Below, one piece after another: positions 10,480 to 22,700 of a stretch of DNA of 64,000 nt (positions are counted from its first letter, which is position 1; each line of letters starts with the position of its first letter). Below the pieces are notes generated by a model, which saw only the letters and a list, made by a program, of their open reading frames with translations, was not told where the DNA came from and searched no databases. Source of the DNA: Chiua virens (taxonomy: Eukaryota > Basidiomycota > Agaricomycetes > Boletales > Boletaceae); NCBI GenBank assembly GCA_019787685.1, contig JAHNUO010000001.1, forward strand, positions 3,348,001 to 3,412,000. Reading direction: 5' to 3'. The position numbers were made by a program, and so were the translations under genes.

Positions 10480-11290
10480 TGTTATGATAGTTCTGGGTAG
10501 GACCTAGCATAGCCGCAAAAGCGCCAAGTACCAAGTGGCTGTAATAACTCAAACAACCACTACTTGATACATGGTGCGCTGAAGAGTCAAAAGAGGGTTT
10601 CTGGTCAGCAAGTTGCTACCAGAGAGACGAGTGAAAACTCAGGTGTTGCTGAGAGTTGTTCTGTTAGGAATCTATGTATACCTGAGGGGCGGTTGAGGGT
10701 TGACTTCACTGAGTCCGAGTGTTCAAGTACGGACTTGGAGTAGTCCGGTCGAGTGGTCACAGGTGCTGTGGCGAGTGGAGCAGGGATACTCAGCTAGATT
10801 GCGGAGATCAAGACTAGGGTACAAGAGTATCGCTGCAAGGTATTTATACTACTGGAATTGTGCACAGACCAAGAGACCAAAAGGGGTGGCCAAGAAGAGC
10901 AGAAGGGATAAAGGCCAAAAGGGGGAATCGTACAATGTGAAGGTGTCGGACAATGACGAAGTTGAAATGACAGATGCGAAGGCATTGGGTAATGACGAGA
11001 ATGAAATGAGTAAGCACGATGCCATTGGAAGATGACGAGAAAGGAAAAGAGTAAGCATGTGGGTAATGCCGCTGCTGGTTATGTAAGGTGAAAATGAACG
11101 AGTATGGATGAATGTACGAGGATACCTAAGTATTGAGTGAAGAGAAGTAGTACAAGTGAACAAAAGAAAGAAATTGTAACATTACCCCTGGAGTACAATC
11201 AAAGCACCAAGTGAAGATTATCTCTAGAAATCGAACGCATCACGGACAGGACTGCCAGTGATATTGGCATAGTGCTGGATGTGAAACAAG
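10480..11290 (-). mobile_element. 3' end of a further family copy (X): LTR plus about 110 bp of internal sequence
   Basis: 10480-11181 is a complete LTR of the element A family (minus orientation TGTTACAATTTC to CTATCATAACA). Immediately right of it, 11182-11290 matches the sequence just inside A's 3' LTR (1577-1670: ttaccccNggagta, then atcaaagcacc). This marks the 3' end of a minus-strand copy whose remainder is lost. Its left side abuts Y's gag leader, so X most simply inserted into Y and was later truncated. No target duplication is recognisable because the right end is missing. Confidence 0.7.
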
Positions 11291-11329
11291 CTGAATTTAA
11301 TGAGGCACATAGTAGGGCAGGATACAACG

Positions 11330-11892
11330 TGTAACAGTTGTGAGAGTGCTTGTTAATGAGCGTGGACCCTAAGGTCAGCTCGAGTACAGGGTTTGTATGT
11401 CGTTAGACACCTGTGCGTTTAATCCAGTGGTGAAGGTAATTCACGAGTGTAGTGACTCGGGCAGAGGAGTAAAGGGGTAAACAAGTTAATTATCAAACTG
11501 GGGATCCAACTGAGAGTTGGTCCCAGTATATATACTAAATACAGGTGGCTGTACACTACTATGTAAGGAAAGCTAGTAGGTAAGCATAATTACGAATAGT
11601 CCGAGGTATCGGCTACAATGAGGTGATGCATGCAGATGAAGCATGGCGTTGACCAATAGGATAAGATCCGTATGAGTCAGGTTAGAAGCCATGGTGAGTC
11701 ATGGTGTAACTCAAGGAGTGCATGTGCATCAATGGAAGGATCTAGCATGGGAGTACATGTTGTTAAGGCGTGTAATGAAATGGAAGCCCACAGAGATTAA
11801 TAACATGCTTAAAGGGCGTGTTGTAACCCTAGACAACATGGTAAACATGTGTCGTGTGAAAAGTTAGAAGCATGGAAATTGTGTGTGTAACA
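11330..11892 (-). repeat. Probable solo LTR of another family
   Basis: The minus strand runs TGTTACACACAC to CAACTGTTACA with TG..CA ends over 563 bp. A TATA-like agtatatatactgg lies near 11530 on that strand. No coding capacity is seen, and no clear target duplication was found, so the exact limits are tentative. Confidence 0.4.
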
Positions 11893-12444
11893 GGATGCCT
11901 TTGATGAGTTCAGGGTACCCATAGTGTGCAGCCACCAGCTTGCTCACCCGATGTATATTCTGTATTAAAAAAAATCACAGACTATTAGCTACTCTGATGT
12001 GGATGTGACCACAAGTAGGACTCACCCGGCTTTCTTGCCAATCAGACGTCATAGTCTGATTTGTCTCCCTCAACAGCCTGAGATACGTCCTCCTCACCGT
12101 CCCTGCCTTCAACCACAGCAATATCTTCCCCTGACCCTGTTGGAACCAAAGCCCCATCCAACATACCCCACTGAGAGTACACCAAGCATGCCATGGCCAG
12201 TTTGTCCAGTTGTTGATTGGTGAGCAACATTTGTCTGAGTGCTTCATATCAATTTGAGTGCTACCATGGCTCCTTCACAGCCTTGATGTGCTGAGATTCA
12301 GTGATCGAGGAACAGAGGCCATTGGGTACTCCATACAGTTCGATTTTGAACGTGCAATAATGGACCATGGAGTGTTGGCAGGGTAATGAGAAATGCTCAC
12401 ACATACCAACTTCCTTGAAAATCTCCCATTCGAGATAGAAGCGG

Positions 12445-13160
12445 TGTAGGAGTTAGATACTCCCTATGCTTGTAGGATACCTTTTTCTTGCTCTTCATCA
12501 TGTCCTATCACCTCCCATCTCATCTGCCATCGACTTCGTGCCAGCCCGGTTTCATTCCTAGCGTTTACAGATCATCCAAATCCATCCAAGTCCAATCCAA
12601 GTCCAATCCAAGTCAACACGATCCAATCCAGTTTCATCATACGTATTCTGCTTCATCTGATTTGACTTGTTCTATTTGATTTGGCCTTATGAAGGTCGTT
12701 ACTAGCCTAACACCTTTTCTTTCTTTGTCATCTACAAGGTTTGACACCCTTGCTTAGCATACTCACCCTATGTTGATCCTGTACACTTACTTAGGGTCGG
12801 ATTACCTTTAACAGTCCTGGGTTATGCCCAGGACTATAAAACCATGTTTCTAACACAAAAATATCATCTTTCTGCATTCAGGAGATCTCCTGTTTACTCT
12901 CCTGTGTGTGAGTGAGCTGGATAGTTTTTCTTTTATCTCGTCCTATCGTTCCTCTGTGTCTCATCTACTTGAATCAATACTCTCATCGCCTCGACTCCAC
13001 CTGGATACTTTTACATCGACTGCTTTTCATTCCAGATCATTCAGCAGCCTCTAGGACTCTTAGACAAACCCGAACCCTTCATTCCTTCAAATATAACCCC
13101 CCTTGGGATGAACCTATTGCCCTAATCTTTCTTCATGTCACCTATAATTTGTTTTCTACA
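12445..13160 (+). repeat. Solo LTR D1 in the Plavaka gene
   Basis: A 716-bp repeat begins TGTAGGAGTTAGATACTCC and ends TTTTCTACA. It contains a TATA-like ctataaaacc near 12835. A second copy, same orientation, is at 14287-14992. Flanks gcgg (12441-12444) and gcag (13161-13164) form a 4-bp duplication with one transition. Plavaka coding resumes on both sides (IDNAIR / RFYLEW), which supports a simple insertion. Confidence 0.75.
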
Positions 13161-14286
13161 GCAGCGTATAGCATTGTCAATAGCATCAAGGTCTTTTTCG
13201 TTGATGACTTACTTTCATGCCAGGTAACAGAAGTTGAGGAAGGCAGTAATGGAATGGACCATTGCATCTGGGACCAAGCCAGCAATTGCAGGCAAATAAA
13301 TCTACTGTGATAACTTAGATAGCAAACAATCTAATATAACCATGTTATTTACCTTCATCAACACTTTAGAATTGTCCCCCGTCCACTGCTTAAATCCCCA
13401 ACCTTCTGGGAAACAGCATAGTCCAGCAAACAGCGGCATGGCAGTCAGCCTGCTTTGCAAGCAAAGATTGGACGGTTAGTGAAAGATCTGTGACACAAGA
13501 CAAAAGACAAACTGACAGTCAATCTCTGCTATGATCTCCAGAGCACGCTGCTTAGGGTGATTCCACTCTAGATAATCATTGACCCAGGTAATGAGGTGGT
13601 CCTTGAAGGTTCCTTTGATTAATTGATGGAGAAGATCAGGTACAATCAACTCATGTATATCCATGCGAGGAAAATGAGCTGTAAACAGCTGAACATGCTA
13701 GACCATTACTATCATATAATCAAATATACCAATGCCACTTACCTCAATGTTAGCTATGATTCCATAATCATCCCAAAGGATCTGTGGGTCCATCATCATA
13801 TGAAGCTGTTCATGGTGGGCATATGCCCATGGACCACCGGTGTATGCACAATTTCATTCAAATGTGAATATCACAATCAACATAGATAACATACCATGTA
13901 TACCAACCCTGTACAACACAAGTGAGCAAAGCCTGCTCAGGGTAATTAGCAATATAAGGTCCAAGACCATATCTAACACAGCAGAAGTGACCATCCACAC
14001 ACTGTGTGACTTGCAGTTTGATCATAGCATCTCTGATAGGGTAAAGGACAGCAGCAAGTGACAAGTGGAATAATTGGCAGTGGAAGTGGTGAAAGCAGAT
14101 ATCATTTTTGTGTGCAGGATCAGCTACATGATGATGGTTAGAATAAGACTCATGCCACTAGTCAAAAAGTCGGTACTTGCTCTTGGGAATGGACAGAAAT
14201 GCAAGTATGGACATGGCCCCACTGTGCGAGCAACGGATGTTGTTGTGAACATTTCCAGAGATATACACAGTGGATAATATTCCGTT

Positions 14287-14992
14287 GTAGGAGTTAGATA
14301 CTCCTTACAGTTGCAGGATACCTTTTCCTCACTCTCCATCATATTCTATCACCTCCCATCTCATCTACCATTGACTTCATGCCAATCTGGTTTTATTCCC
14401 AGCATTTACAGATCATCCGAATCCAATCTGAGTCCAACCCGAGTCAACACGATCCAATCCAGTTTCATCACACATATTCTGTGTCATCTGATTTAACTTG
14501 TCCTATTCAATTAGGCCTTATTAAGGTCATTTCTATCATAATATCTTCCTTTCATTTCATTATCTACAAAATTTGACATTCCTTTTCTTAAATACTCACC
14601 CTACACTGATCCTGTATACTTACCTAGGGTCAGATTGCCTTAACAGTCCTGGGTTGTGCCCAGGACTATAAAACCATGTTTTCTAACATAAAATATCATC
14701 TTTCTGCATTCAGGAGATCACCTGTCTACTCTCCCATGTGTGAGTGGGCTAGATAGCCTTCCTTTTACCTCATCCTATTGTTCCTTTGTGTCTGATCTAC
14801 TCGAATCAATCCCCTCATTACCTTGACCCCACCCAGATACTTTTCCATCAACTGCTTTTCATTCCAGATCATTCAGCAGCCTATTGGACTCATAGACAAA
14901 CCCAAATCCTTCAATCCCTTGGAGTATAACCCCCCTTGGGATGAACCTATTGCCCCACCTTTCTTCTCACCACCTATTATTAGTGTTCTACA
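14287..14992 (+). repeat. Solo LTR D2 in the Plavaka gene
   Basis: This is the second copy of the TGTAGGAG..TCTACA repeat (706 bp). Flanks ccgt (14283-14286) and ctgt (14993-14996) give a 4-bp duplication with one transition. Transposase coding resumes on both sides (GTRN / EYYPL). No coding sequence lies inside. Confidence 0.75.
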
Positions 14993-16000
14993 CTGTTTCT
15001 GGTCCCAACACCAACTGTCGTCTTGTTGCTGCCTAGTACAATTGGTGCAAATGTGGCCCCATGCATATCTGGGTCCTTGGCAATATGTTCCTTGATAATG
15101 TGAGTTGCAACAGAGAGGAGATGACAAGAACTTGCAGACTCACCAAGTGGTCCCATGCCCACTGACCTGACAAAAGGTCACAGACCTCTTGTTGGCCGGT
15201 TTCATTTGTCACAACCTGCACAAAAGTATCATTGATGATTTGTTCATTGAACTTCATTGAAACTCACCTTTGCACCATAATCAATTGCACTTGTGAAATC
15301 CAGATTCCTGAATTGCTGTTCAAGCAGACTGAGTGGGTCACAGTACCATACATTATACTCCACCAACATCCAGGATGGAGGGCCATTAGGTATTGGTCCA
15401 GAATACTTCACTGAAAAAGACTGCCAAGGGCAGTCTCTGTATGGTATGTATAGCATCAATAGACTGGTATAAATCTTCACATGACCTGAATGGTGGCTCT
15501 TGGCTATTGTACAACAAGGCTAGTCTTACCTGCAGACATTTGAGCCTTCCAATACAAGAAGTCAGCAAGCTCAAATTGAGCTCACTGAGTGAAAGGTGAC
15601 CAGTCCCCTTGCACACAGGATTCCAAGGGGAGTGGAGATGCAGATGGCAGTACATCCTGTCCAGAGGGATCGCAAGGGGACCCTGTACCATGTCAGCATG
15701 AGTGACATTGATGAGTGAGGGTACATACCATCCAGAATAGGATAGTAATGAATGTGTGGCTTGGGTTGATTATCAATGTCCACACCAGATTTTTCAGACC
15801 CATAACCACTGAAGTCATGGGCAGGAGAACCAAGTCATTCTGAGATTTGTGCTTGACAAGTACCATGTGGGCAGTGCAGGTGTGCATGTCATTTCAAACC
15901 ACCCTTGGTCCCACATGCTTTGTTGCAAGATGGGAAAGTACAAGCAAAAAGCTTTGGGCGGTATGGGTGGACAGGGAAGCGCCCCGCCAGAGATATCAAG

Positions 16001-16410
16001 TGTTACAATATCAACTTTCCATCCCTTAACAGATTACACTTTCAATTTATTCTAAAGATAACGCCTCATGTCAAGGCTGTCCAAAGGATCATACCCTATT
16101 GGCTGCCACAATATCACACACTTACACTTCTATCTATTCATTTCCCTTATCACTGACTCATCACGGCAGTGCAAGGCTATACTCTTTATCTATGACTCAT
16201 ATGCATTCACACCTTATCATCCAATAGGATACATTATGCTTATCTATGTAGTTCATACTCAGATTAGAACTCCGACATCCATGTAGTATATAAACCCCAT
16301 GAATCTAAGCCAGAGAGCTCTAACAAAGTTCTCTTGGAGTTTTCGCCTCTTCACTGGACTGAACCCCCTCTTCATCAACCACTACCACTTTAATAGTCTA
16401 GGTTGTTCTA
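16001..16410 (+). repeat. 5' LTR of element B, main part (remaining 17453-17464)
   Basis: It begins TGTTACAATATC. A TATA box (agtatataaac) is near 16288, and the predicted RNA start AACAAAGTTCT is at 16322-16332. The last 10-12 bp (taggttgtttca) lie at 17453-17464, after the TIR transposon, with TA duplicated at 16409-16410 and 17453-17454. Confidence 0.85.
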
Positions 16411-17452
16411 CAGTCGTGGATAGGCAAACTCAACTAGTTTCTTTCACGAGTTTTTGTAACACCACAACTCAATAACGTGTACCAGGAACTGTATATTCAA
16501 GGTGCTAAAAGTACATGTAAGACATCTGCATGAGCAGATTTTGAATATTCCTCAATACAACGAAATTGACCCCCAAAAATTTGGTGCATCATGAAAAAAA
16601 TAGCTAAAAATCTGGAAAAATGTGCAAACGACTGCTTCTGGTGGGAAGAGAATGATTCTGTCAAAAAGACATCAATCAGAGCTGTCGGAAAGGGGGTTAA
16701 ATAGGGGTTATGAACTCCACTGCTAGCCAAAATCAGCACTTATCATTATGCCTGGTGGCTGACCAAAGAAGAAGGTAAAAAACACAACTGGTCTGTGAAA
16801 TCAAACATGATTGTTACATTCAATTTCCAAGTTGCTTGCAACTTGGGATGACTTGGATGTTGCGCAATCCGAGACGGTAAAACACAATTCCAATCACGAC
16901 TTGGATCATATTGTTGTCACATTTGATGGGCTGAAGACTGATTATCGAGAGACATTGATTGGGTTCCAAGAATCTTGCAGCAAAAAAATAAGTGTGCATG
17001 GCAGAATGAGCACCACTTACAAACATCATGACTGATATGCATGATGCTTGTGACAGTGAGACCATCTGTGTATATCTGTCTAGTTGAGGTAATTCAACGT
17101 TTCATCAACTGATCCTTCTGGTTTATGAGTGCATACCATCTCGGTTTGAGTGGGAAGGCAGCGGAGTGGGCAGTGCATTAGCAGAAACAACACCGGTCAG
17201 TTTCACAGCAGGCGATGATGGTAATTGAGGCAGTACTCACACAATAATGTAATCCAAATGCCCAAAAGGGTATGCAACAATTTCAGAAAATTTGCCAAAA
17301 ATTTTGGCACAGCTAAAACCTCATGGGAAATATTTTGGACCACCGTTTTTAGACGTCTTTCAGCTGTCTGAGTTCAAGTTCACTGTCTGCTGGCACCAAA
17401 AAACTCAAATCCGTCCACTACAAATTTAGTTGGCTTTGCCTGTCCACAACTG
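16411..17452 (+). mobile_element. TIR DNA transposon with TA target duplication, inside B's 5' LTR
   Basis: The 1042-bp insert begins CAGTCGTGGATAGGCAAAC and its end is the imperfect inverse (ttggctttgcctgtccacaactg). It is flanked by TA on both sides, and removing it restores the LTR end seen in other copies. TA duplication points to the Tc1/mariner superfamily. On the plus strand near 17070-17250 is a decayed conserved module, VEVIQRFIN, FMSAYHLGLSGKAAEWAV, AMMVIEAVL, with in-frame stops. The same module occurs on the minus strand at 35740-35960, next to a matching terminal repeat. No DDE core is recognisable, so this copy is probably non-autonomous or deleted. Confidence 0.8.
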
Positions 17453-17466
17453 TAGGTTGTTTCATT

Positions 17467-17477
17467 AGAACTTTGTT
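17467..17477 (+). promoter_or_regulatory. Element B self-priming primer-binding site
   Basis: AGAACTTTGTT begins two bases after the LTR end and is the exact reverse complement of AACAAAGTTCT at 16322-16332, the predicted first 11 nt of the transcript. It is identical in element C. Confidence 0.7.
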
Positions 17478-17558
17478 GTTATCTTCGCCGTTGACAAACT
17501 ACTGTCAAGTTTCCGACCTCGTTGTAGCCTCTACTACAAAATAACACAGCCACACCCA

Positions 17559-18261
17559 AGTAAGTCGCAAGCTTGAAAAGTAGTTGAAACATCTGTTCCA
17601 AATAAGTCGATTTGCAAAAGACTCAAGGTCTAGCATACGCAGAAACAGATAGTGCACCCATGACCAGAAAGGAGGCCTTAACTGACCTGCCCAATCAGTG
17701 TCTATCCCACTCTCTATCGTTGCAGCAGCTCAGGAAGCTTTTCCCGGCCTCGAAGAAAAACCATATATCCTTGACACAGCATATCTCGCTGAAGTCGTTG
17801 CCCTCGAGGACCTTGATCCCGAAGACCAAACTGACACTGAAATCTTCCATGCCTTCTTAGGCCACTTCATAGGCGACACTAGCACCTTATCCGACTACTC
17901 CAGTCAGAGAGAGTCAACCCGGTCCAACAGCCCAGAACTTAGGTATCCAACCGAGGAAGTTGAGGTCAAGCGCGAATACTTTCCCACTCCCCTTCCCAAA
18001 CAAGAACCTTCCCCTTTCCCACCAGCTCCTTTGAGAGAACCATCGGAGGAAAGTTTGGGAGACCCAAATGATTGGCTCCCACCCAGAGAGATTGAGAGAA
18101 TAGCCAATAGAATGGCTGTACAACAGAGAAGAGTCCTGAGATGCTACAGGGCCAACTTAGTACCCACACACATTCAACCCTACTCACGGTACGATAACTT
18201 CAAGTTCCTATACTTTAGGCCTCAAAACACCCTTAGAACCCCTAGGAGATACACTCAGTAG
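17559..18261 (+). CDS. Element B ORF1 (187 aa), start codon made by splicing
   Basis: Exon 1 ends in A at 17559. An intron of 139 nt (17560-17698, GTAAGT to CAG, with a branch-like ttaactgac) follows, and exon 2 begins TG at 17699, so AUG exists only after splicing. The 187-aa product has an alanine-rich start (VAAAQEAF), an acidic part (ALEDLDPEDQTDTEIF), a proline-rich middle (LPKQEPSPFPPAPLREP), then NDWLPPREIER and a basic, tyrosine-rich tail. It keeps an open frame although gag and pol of this copy are broken, and is about 70% identical by eye to element C's ORF1. It ends TAG at 18259-18261, directly followed by the ATG of ORF2. No known domain is recognised. A structural or RNA-binding role is possible but unproven. 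Genomic ATGs inside it (for example where C has ACG) look like later C-to-T changes. Confidence 0.65.
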
Positions 18262-18507
18262 ATGCTCACTTATTTCATCTTCACAGCAATCTTTGTAATC
18301 ATCCTTATTGTTCTTCTCGCACTTTACCAAATTGCTTGAAACCTCATCGATTACCAGAGATCTCTGAACTTCAGGATCCAAATAAACCAATTTTACTTTT
18401 CAGTTGCACTCTTAGCTCCCTACAAACAGCAAGAAGTCAACTATCACCCAGTACCAGCACCTGTTCTTGATAACGCATGGGGCGCTCCAGTAAACACAGC
18501 AGACTAG
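18262..18507 (+). pseudogene. Element B ORF2: 81-codon single-span membrane protein with one stop
   Basis: ATG at 18262 directly abuts the ORF1 stop. The first 25 residues form a hydrophobic helix (TAIFVIILIVLLALY). Codon 26 is TGA (18337-18339). The frame then continues open to TAG at 18505-18507 and contains the motif NAWGAP near the C-terminus. Length (81 codons), membrane segment, position between ORF1 and gag and the NAWGAP motif all match element C's ORF2, so this is a conserved gene of the family. Its function is unknown. The stop makes this copy non-functional unless read through. Confidence 0.6.
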
Positions 18508-18540
18508 GAAAACACCTCCAACCACTCTAACTAAAAAGAG

Positions 18541-19712
18541 ATGGATTACCACACCACATTGGGTATCATTAATGACACAAGTCAATCAAACGGTGACTGG
18601 ATTGTGGCATCATTTGCTATAATAAGTCATCAAGCCACCATGATCCAAGCCCTAGAAGGGCAATTAAATAATCTTCCGGTCATACCCCCTTCTTCTTCCT
18701 TGAAAGTTGAAATCTTTGCAGACCCAGGGTCATATGATGGAGAAATGGCCAAATTCGAAGAATGGTGGGCCAAAATGAAAGGATGGCTCGAAGTCAACAA
18801 CCTCGCCATACCCAAAGGTTCACACAGGGTGGTACAAGCAGTGCTCTCACACCTAAAAGGAAAGAAAGCTGCACAATTCACAGAAACTCGCCTAGCCAAG
18901 GGCACAGCTCTCACATGGGCAACACTAGTACAGGACATCGAAGGGATGTTCAGACAAAACAACAAGGTCAATTGGGCTAGATCCCAATTAGAAAATCTCA
19001 AACAAGGGACAATGAGAGTAGAGGACTATATCATCCAATGGGAAGCACTCTGGCTACAAGCCACAATAGATCCCTTCCCATGCGATAAGACTTCTTGAGG
19101 CAAACACTGCCCACTCCATCATTTACCAAATCTTCCATGACGGGCACAGAGTTGACCCATTCCACCCAAGATACAGACCCCACAAGGCCCGATTATAAAA
19201 AAGACTGCAACCACGCAGTAATCACATACCTTTCCTGGATACAAACAGTTGGAAATGCCATGGAAGCACTTAACTTCGTGCGACCAGATCATTGGAAAAG
19301 GCATAAAGATCCTAACGGCATGGACATTGGCCAAGCCACTTATGCAGAAAGAGACAAAGATGGCTAGTTCACAGGAAAAGAAGTCAGAGCAATTGGAAAT
19401 AAGAATTCAAATAAGTGCTACAACTGTGGCAGTGCTGGTCACAGAACCAATGAATGCACCAAAACTAAAAACCAGTGCAATGAATGCAAGTGGTACGGCA
19501 GATCTCATAAGACGCAATGTTCACACACAGTCTGCATGACAAAGAAGGAAGAAAAGAAGACAACAATATCTTCTACTTCCACCACTTCCCCATCTGTACC
19601 GGCTACAGACCCCTTTGCCGCTATCCGAGGGATGAACCCTGAGGAAGTACAAGCTTACTACTTCAACATGTATGAAAACAAGAACAGAAAGGGAAAAGGC
19701 AAGGTGAACTGA
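18541..19712 (+). pseudogene. gag: Element B gag (broken)
   Basis: ATG at 18541 opens a frame to 19098 with the family's Gag capsid core (VEIFADPGSYDG, FEEWWAKMKGWLEV, GMFRQNNKVNWARSQLENL). A frameshift and stops follow. The zinc knuckle region at about 19415-19460 (CYNCGSAGHRTNEC in shifted frame) and a second cysteine cluster are present. The C-terminus (AIRGMNPEEVQAYY, then KGKGK) ends with TGA at 19710-19712. The slippery heptamer GGGAAAA lies at 19691-19697, in the correct frame. The protein would form the virus-like particle; this copy cannot make it whole. Confidence 0.8.
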
Positions 19713-22700
19713 GTAAACTGGGATCTCACATTCGTGCTTCTATTCCTAAAGAATATGAAAACTCTGTATCATTAAAGTTTGATTTCAAATACTCTGAAAA
19801 ACCTCCCCAGCAAGAGGATAAACTACCTAAATCACCAAAAACAACAGAAAAAGAAAGTGTTGACAGTGTCTCTGTGGAGCGTGGTGGACACGATAGTTCC
19901 ATGCTTAATTCTGTCCCAAAACAAATTCCCAATGGGTCTTTCATTAGATCTACATCGGTAGAAAAAGAAATTATATTACCAATTTTGGTATCCCCAGTAA
20001 ACCAAATTGGCTATGTCAGAGCAAAAGTGCTTTTAGACAGTGGAGCTAATGCGATCTTCATACACGAGGATTATGTTGCTAAACATAAACTCCCACATCA
20101 CCCGCTTCCTCACCCAATCCAAGTTTTCAACATGGATGGCACTAAGAACCAAGCAGGCTCAATTACTCACGCCACACAAATTCTGATTGATTTCAAGGGT
20201 CACAGGAAAATAGTGGATGCTGAAATTACCAACCTTGGAAAGAATGATCTTATCCTCGGATTCACATGGTTAAAGCACCACAATCCCCATATAGACTGGA
20301 CAACAGGAATAGTAACGATGAGAAGATGCCCAGAGTCATGTCATTCACAGGGCAAAGACAATTTCTTGGATTCCATTATCACAGAAGAAATCTCCTATGC
20401 AAACTCTATTGCTGAAGCCCATATTTTTTCCACTCACATGCAAACTCCACCTCCTTCTCCTAAGGAACGCACTCTTGAAGAGATGGTGCCTAAGGAATAT
20501 ATGAAATATGCTAAAGTATTTGGAAAAACGGAATCTGAAAGAATACCATTATATAAACCATGGGATCACAGCATTGACCTAAAAGAGTCTTTCATTCCTA
20601 AAAAGGGTCGCTTAATACCCCTCTCTGTGACAGAACAAGAGGAGGTCTCCACATTTATCGATGACCAATTAAAGAAAGGTTACATCAGACCCTCCAAATT
20701 GGAACAGACATCTCTGGTCTTCTTTGTTCCCAAGAAAGATGGAAAGAAATGAATGGTCCAAGATTACTGATACCTAAACAAACACACAAGTAAAAATAAC
20801 TATCCCTTGTCACTCATTTCGCAACTCGTGGATAAATTAAAAGACGCTAAGCTATTTACAAAAATGGATGGATCAGAAATTTGAATGGACCTTCGCTTGT
20901 GATGAAGCATTCACTATGCTTAAAAAGGCATTTACAACAGCCCCTATCCTAGCTTATCTGGATCAGAATTCCAAATATCGCTTAGAATGCGATTCATCAG
21001 ATTTTGCTACAGGAGCAGTTCTATCCTTAGAAAAGGAAGGACTTTGGCACCCAGTTGCTTATAATAGCCACTCTATGATACCAGAAGAACAGAATTACCC
21101 TATAGCTGACAAAGAAATGCTCTTAGTTATCTGCTCTCTAGAATTATGGCGCCACTATCTTGAGGGTGCAAAACATGAATTTGAAATATGGAACGACCAC
21201 CAGAACCTTACGTGGTTTATGACACGCCAAGACCTTAACTGAAGACAAGCAAGATGGGCACAATATCTCTCACGCTTCAACTTCACTTGGCACCACAAGG
21301 CTGGAGTCACTATGGGAAAAGCAGACACTTTAAGCAGGAGGGAGGACCACATGATTGGAATCGAAGATGATAACAAAGGAATCCTACTCATGGATCCATC
21401 TAAGATTCGATCAGCCATCACTCTCTTATACAATGGTGATCAATTTCTATCTGATATACAACATGAAACTATGAAATTATCACCAAATGCCATGAAATAT
21501 CTCCTATCTATTGGATATTCAGTCAAGGACGCCTTCCTTAGAAAGAGGGGTAGAATCTTCATTCCTGACGCTTTATAAACAAAATCAATAACCATGTTTC
21601 ATGACACACCCAAAGCCAGACATCCTGGTTACGACAAAACTTTAGAACTTCTCTCATGAACCTACATTTGGCCTCATATGAATGACGAAGTCAACAATTA
21701 TGTCTCACACTGTGAAAGATGTGCCCGATTCAAGGGTTCAAACCAAAAAAACAGCAGGACTCCTGCAACCCTTAGAAATGCCTTCATTACCATGGGAAGA
21801 TATCTCAGCAGATTTCATCACAGATCTCCCACTTTCACACTCCCATGATTCCATTCTCACAGTTGTGGATCACTTCTCCAAAGAAGTCGAATTCATCCCA
21901 TGCCACAAAACATGTACATCTATGGATCTCACTAAACTATATCTCTCACACATATGGAAACACCATGGCCTCCCTAAAACCATCATATCAGATCGAGGAC
22001 CACAATTCGCTTCCCAACTCATGAAAGATATATGCTCAGGGTTAAAAATAACACCCAAATTAAGCACTGCACATCACCCATAAACAGATGGACAATTGGA
22101 ACGAATGAACCGAGAAGTGTAGCAGTATCTTCGCATGTTCTGTGCAGAAAAGGATAACACATGGGCCGATTGGCTTCCTCTCACACAATTCTCCTATAAC
22201 AGCAAGAAACACTCTGCCACTAAATTCTCACCTTTTGAAATCACATGTTCCTACGTTCCAAGAATGGGAATTATGCCATACTCCATGAAAAACCTGGCAG
22301 CTCAAAACTACATCACGGACTTCTCTGAAGTTCTAGAACAAACCAAATCTAATATAGATAAAGCTCTGGAACATATGAAAAACATTGCAGATAAATCGAG
22401 ATCAGAACCCCCTTCCTACTCCAAAGGAGATAAGGTCTGGCTCTCTACAGCAAATCTAAAAATAAAACAACACCCCAAATTCACAGACAAGTGGATTGGA
22501 CCATATGACATAATATCCATGCATGGTCCGAATGCTCTTAAGCTTCAACTCCCACGCACTATGCGAATACACCCAGTTGTAAACATTTCTCAGGTCAAAC
22601 CCTATAAGGAACACCTTCCCGACCAGCCGGTTTATGAACCATGGCCTATTGTGATCGGAGATGACTGACAAGAAGAATTCAAAGCAGACTACATAGTCGA

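Larger units (their letters stand above)
12000..15990 (-). pseudogene. Plavaka-type transposase gene (decayed, split by two LTRs)
   Basis: The minus-strand pieces line up in order with the transposase family I know as Plavaka from Agaricomycetes. They are: a C-X4-C-X12-H-X3-H zinc finger with a stop inside (15960-15880); WMLVEYNVWYCDPLSLLE (about 15370); DPDMHGATFAPIVLGS (15075-15025); a frame-shifted EYYPLCISLEMF (about 14280); YGLGPYIANYPEQALL (about 13970); MDIHELIVPDLLHQLIKG (13664); YLPAIAGLVPDAMVHSI (about 13300-13230); CSSITESQHIKAVKEPW (about 12310); MLLTNQQLDKLAM (12230). Plavaka proteins are DNA transposases of the CACTA-like group. Many stops (mostly TGA and TAG), frameshifts and two solo LTRs disable it, and its C-terminus is missing below 12042. 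Some breaks may be introns. Confidence 0.75.

Noticed and set aside
9718..11290. An internal-LTR-internal structure made by recombination of two elements
   Set aside because: The gag-side flank lacks a primer-binding site and breaks inside the leader, so an insertion of X into Y followed by truncation is simpler.
12445..14992. D1 and D2 as the two LTRs of one element with a 1.1-kb interior
   Set aside because: Each has its own 4-bp flanking duplication, and the interior is continuous Plavaka coding, not retroelement sequence.
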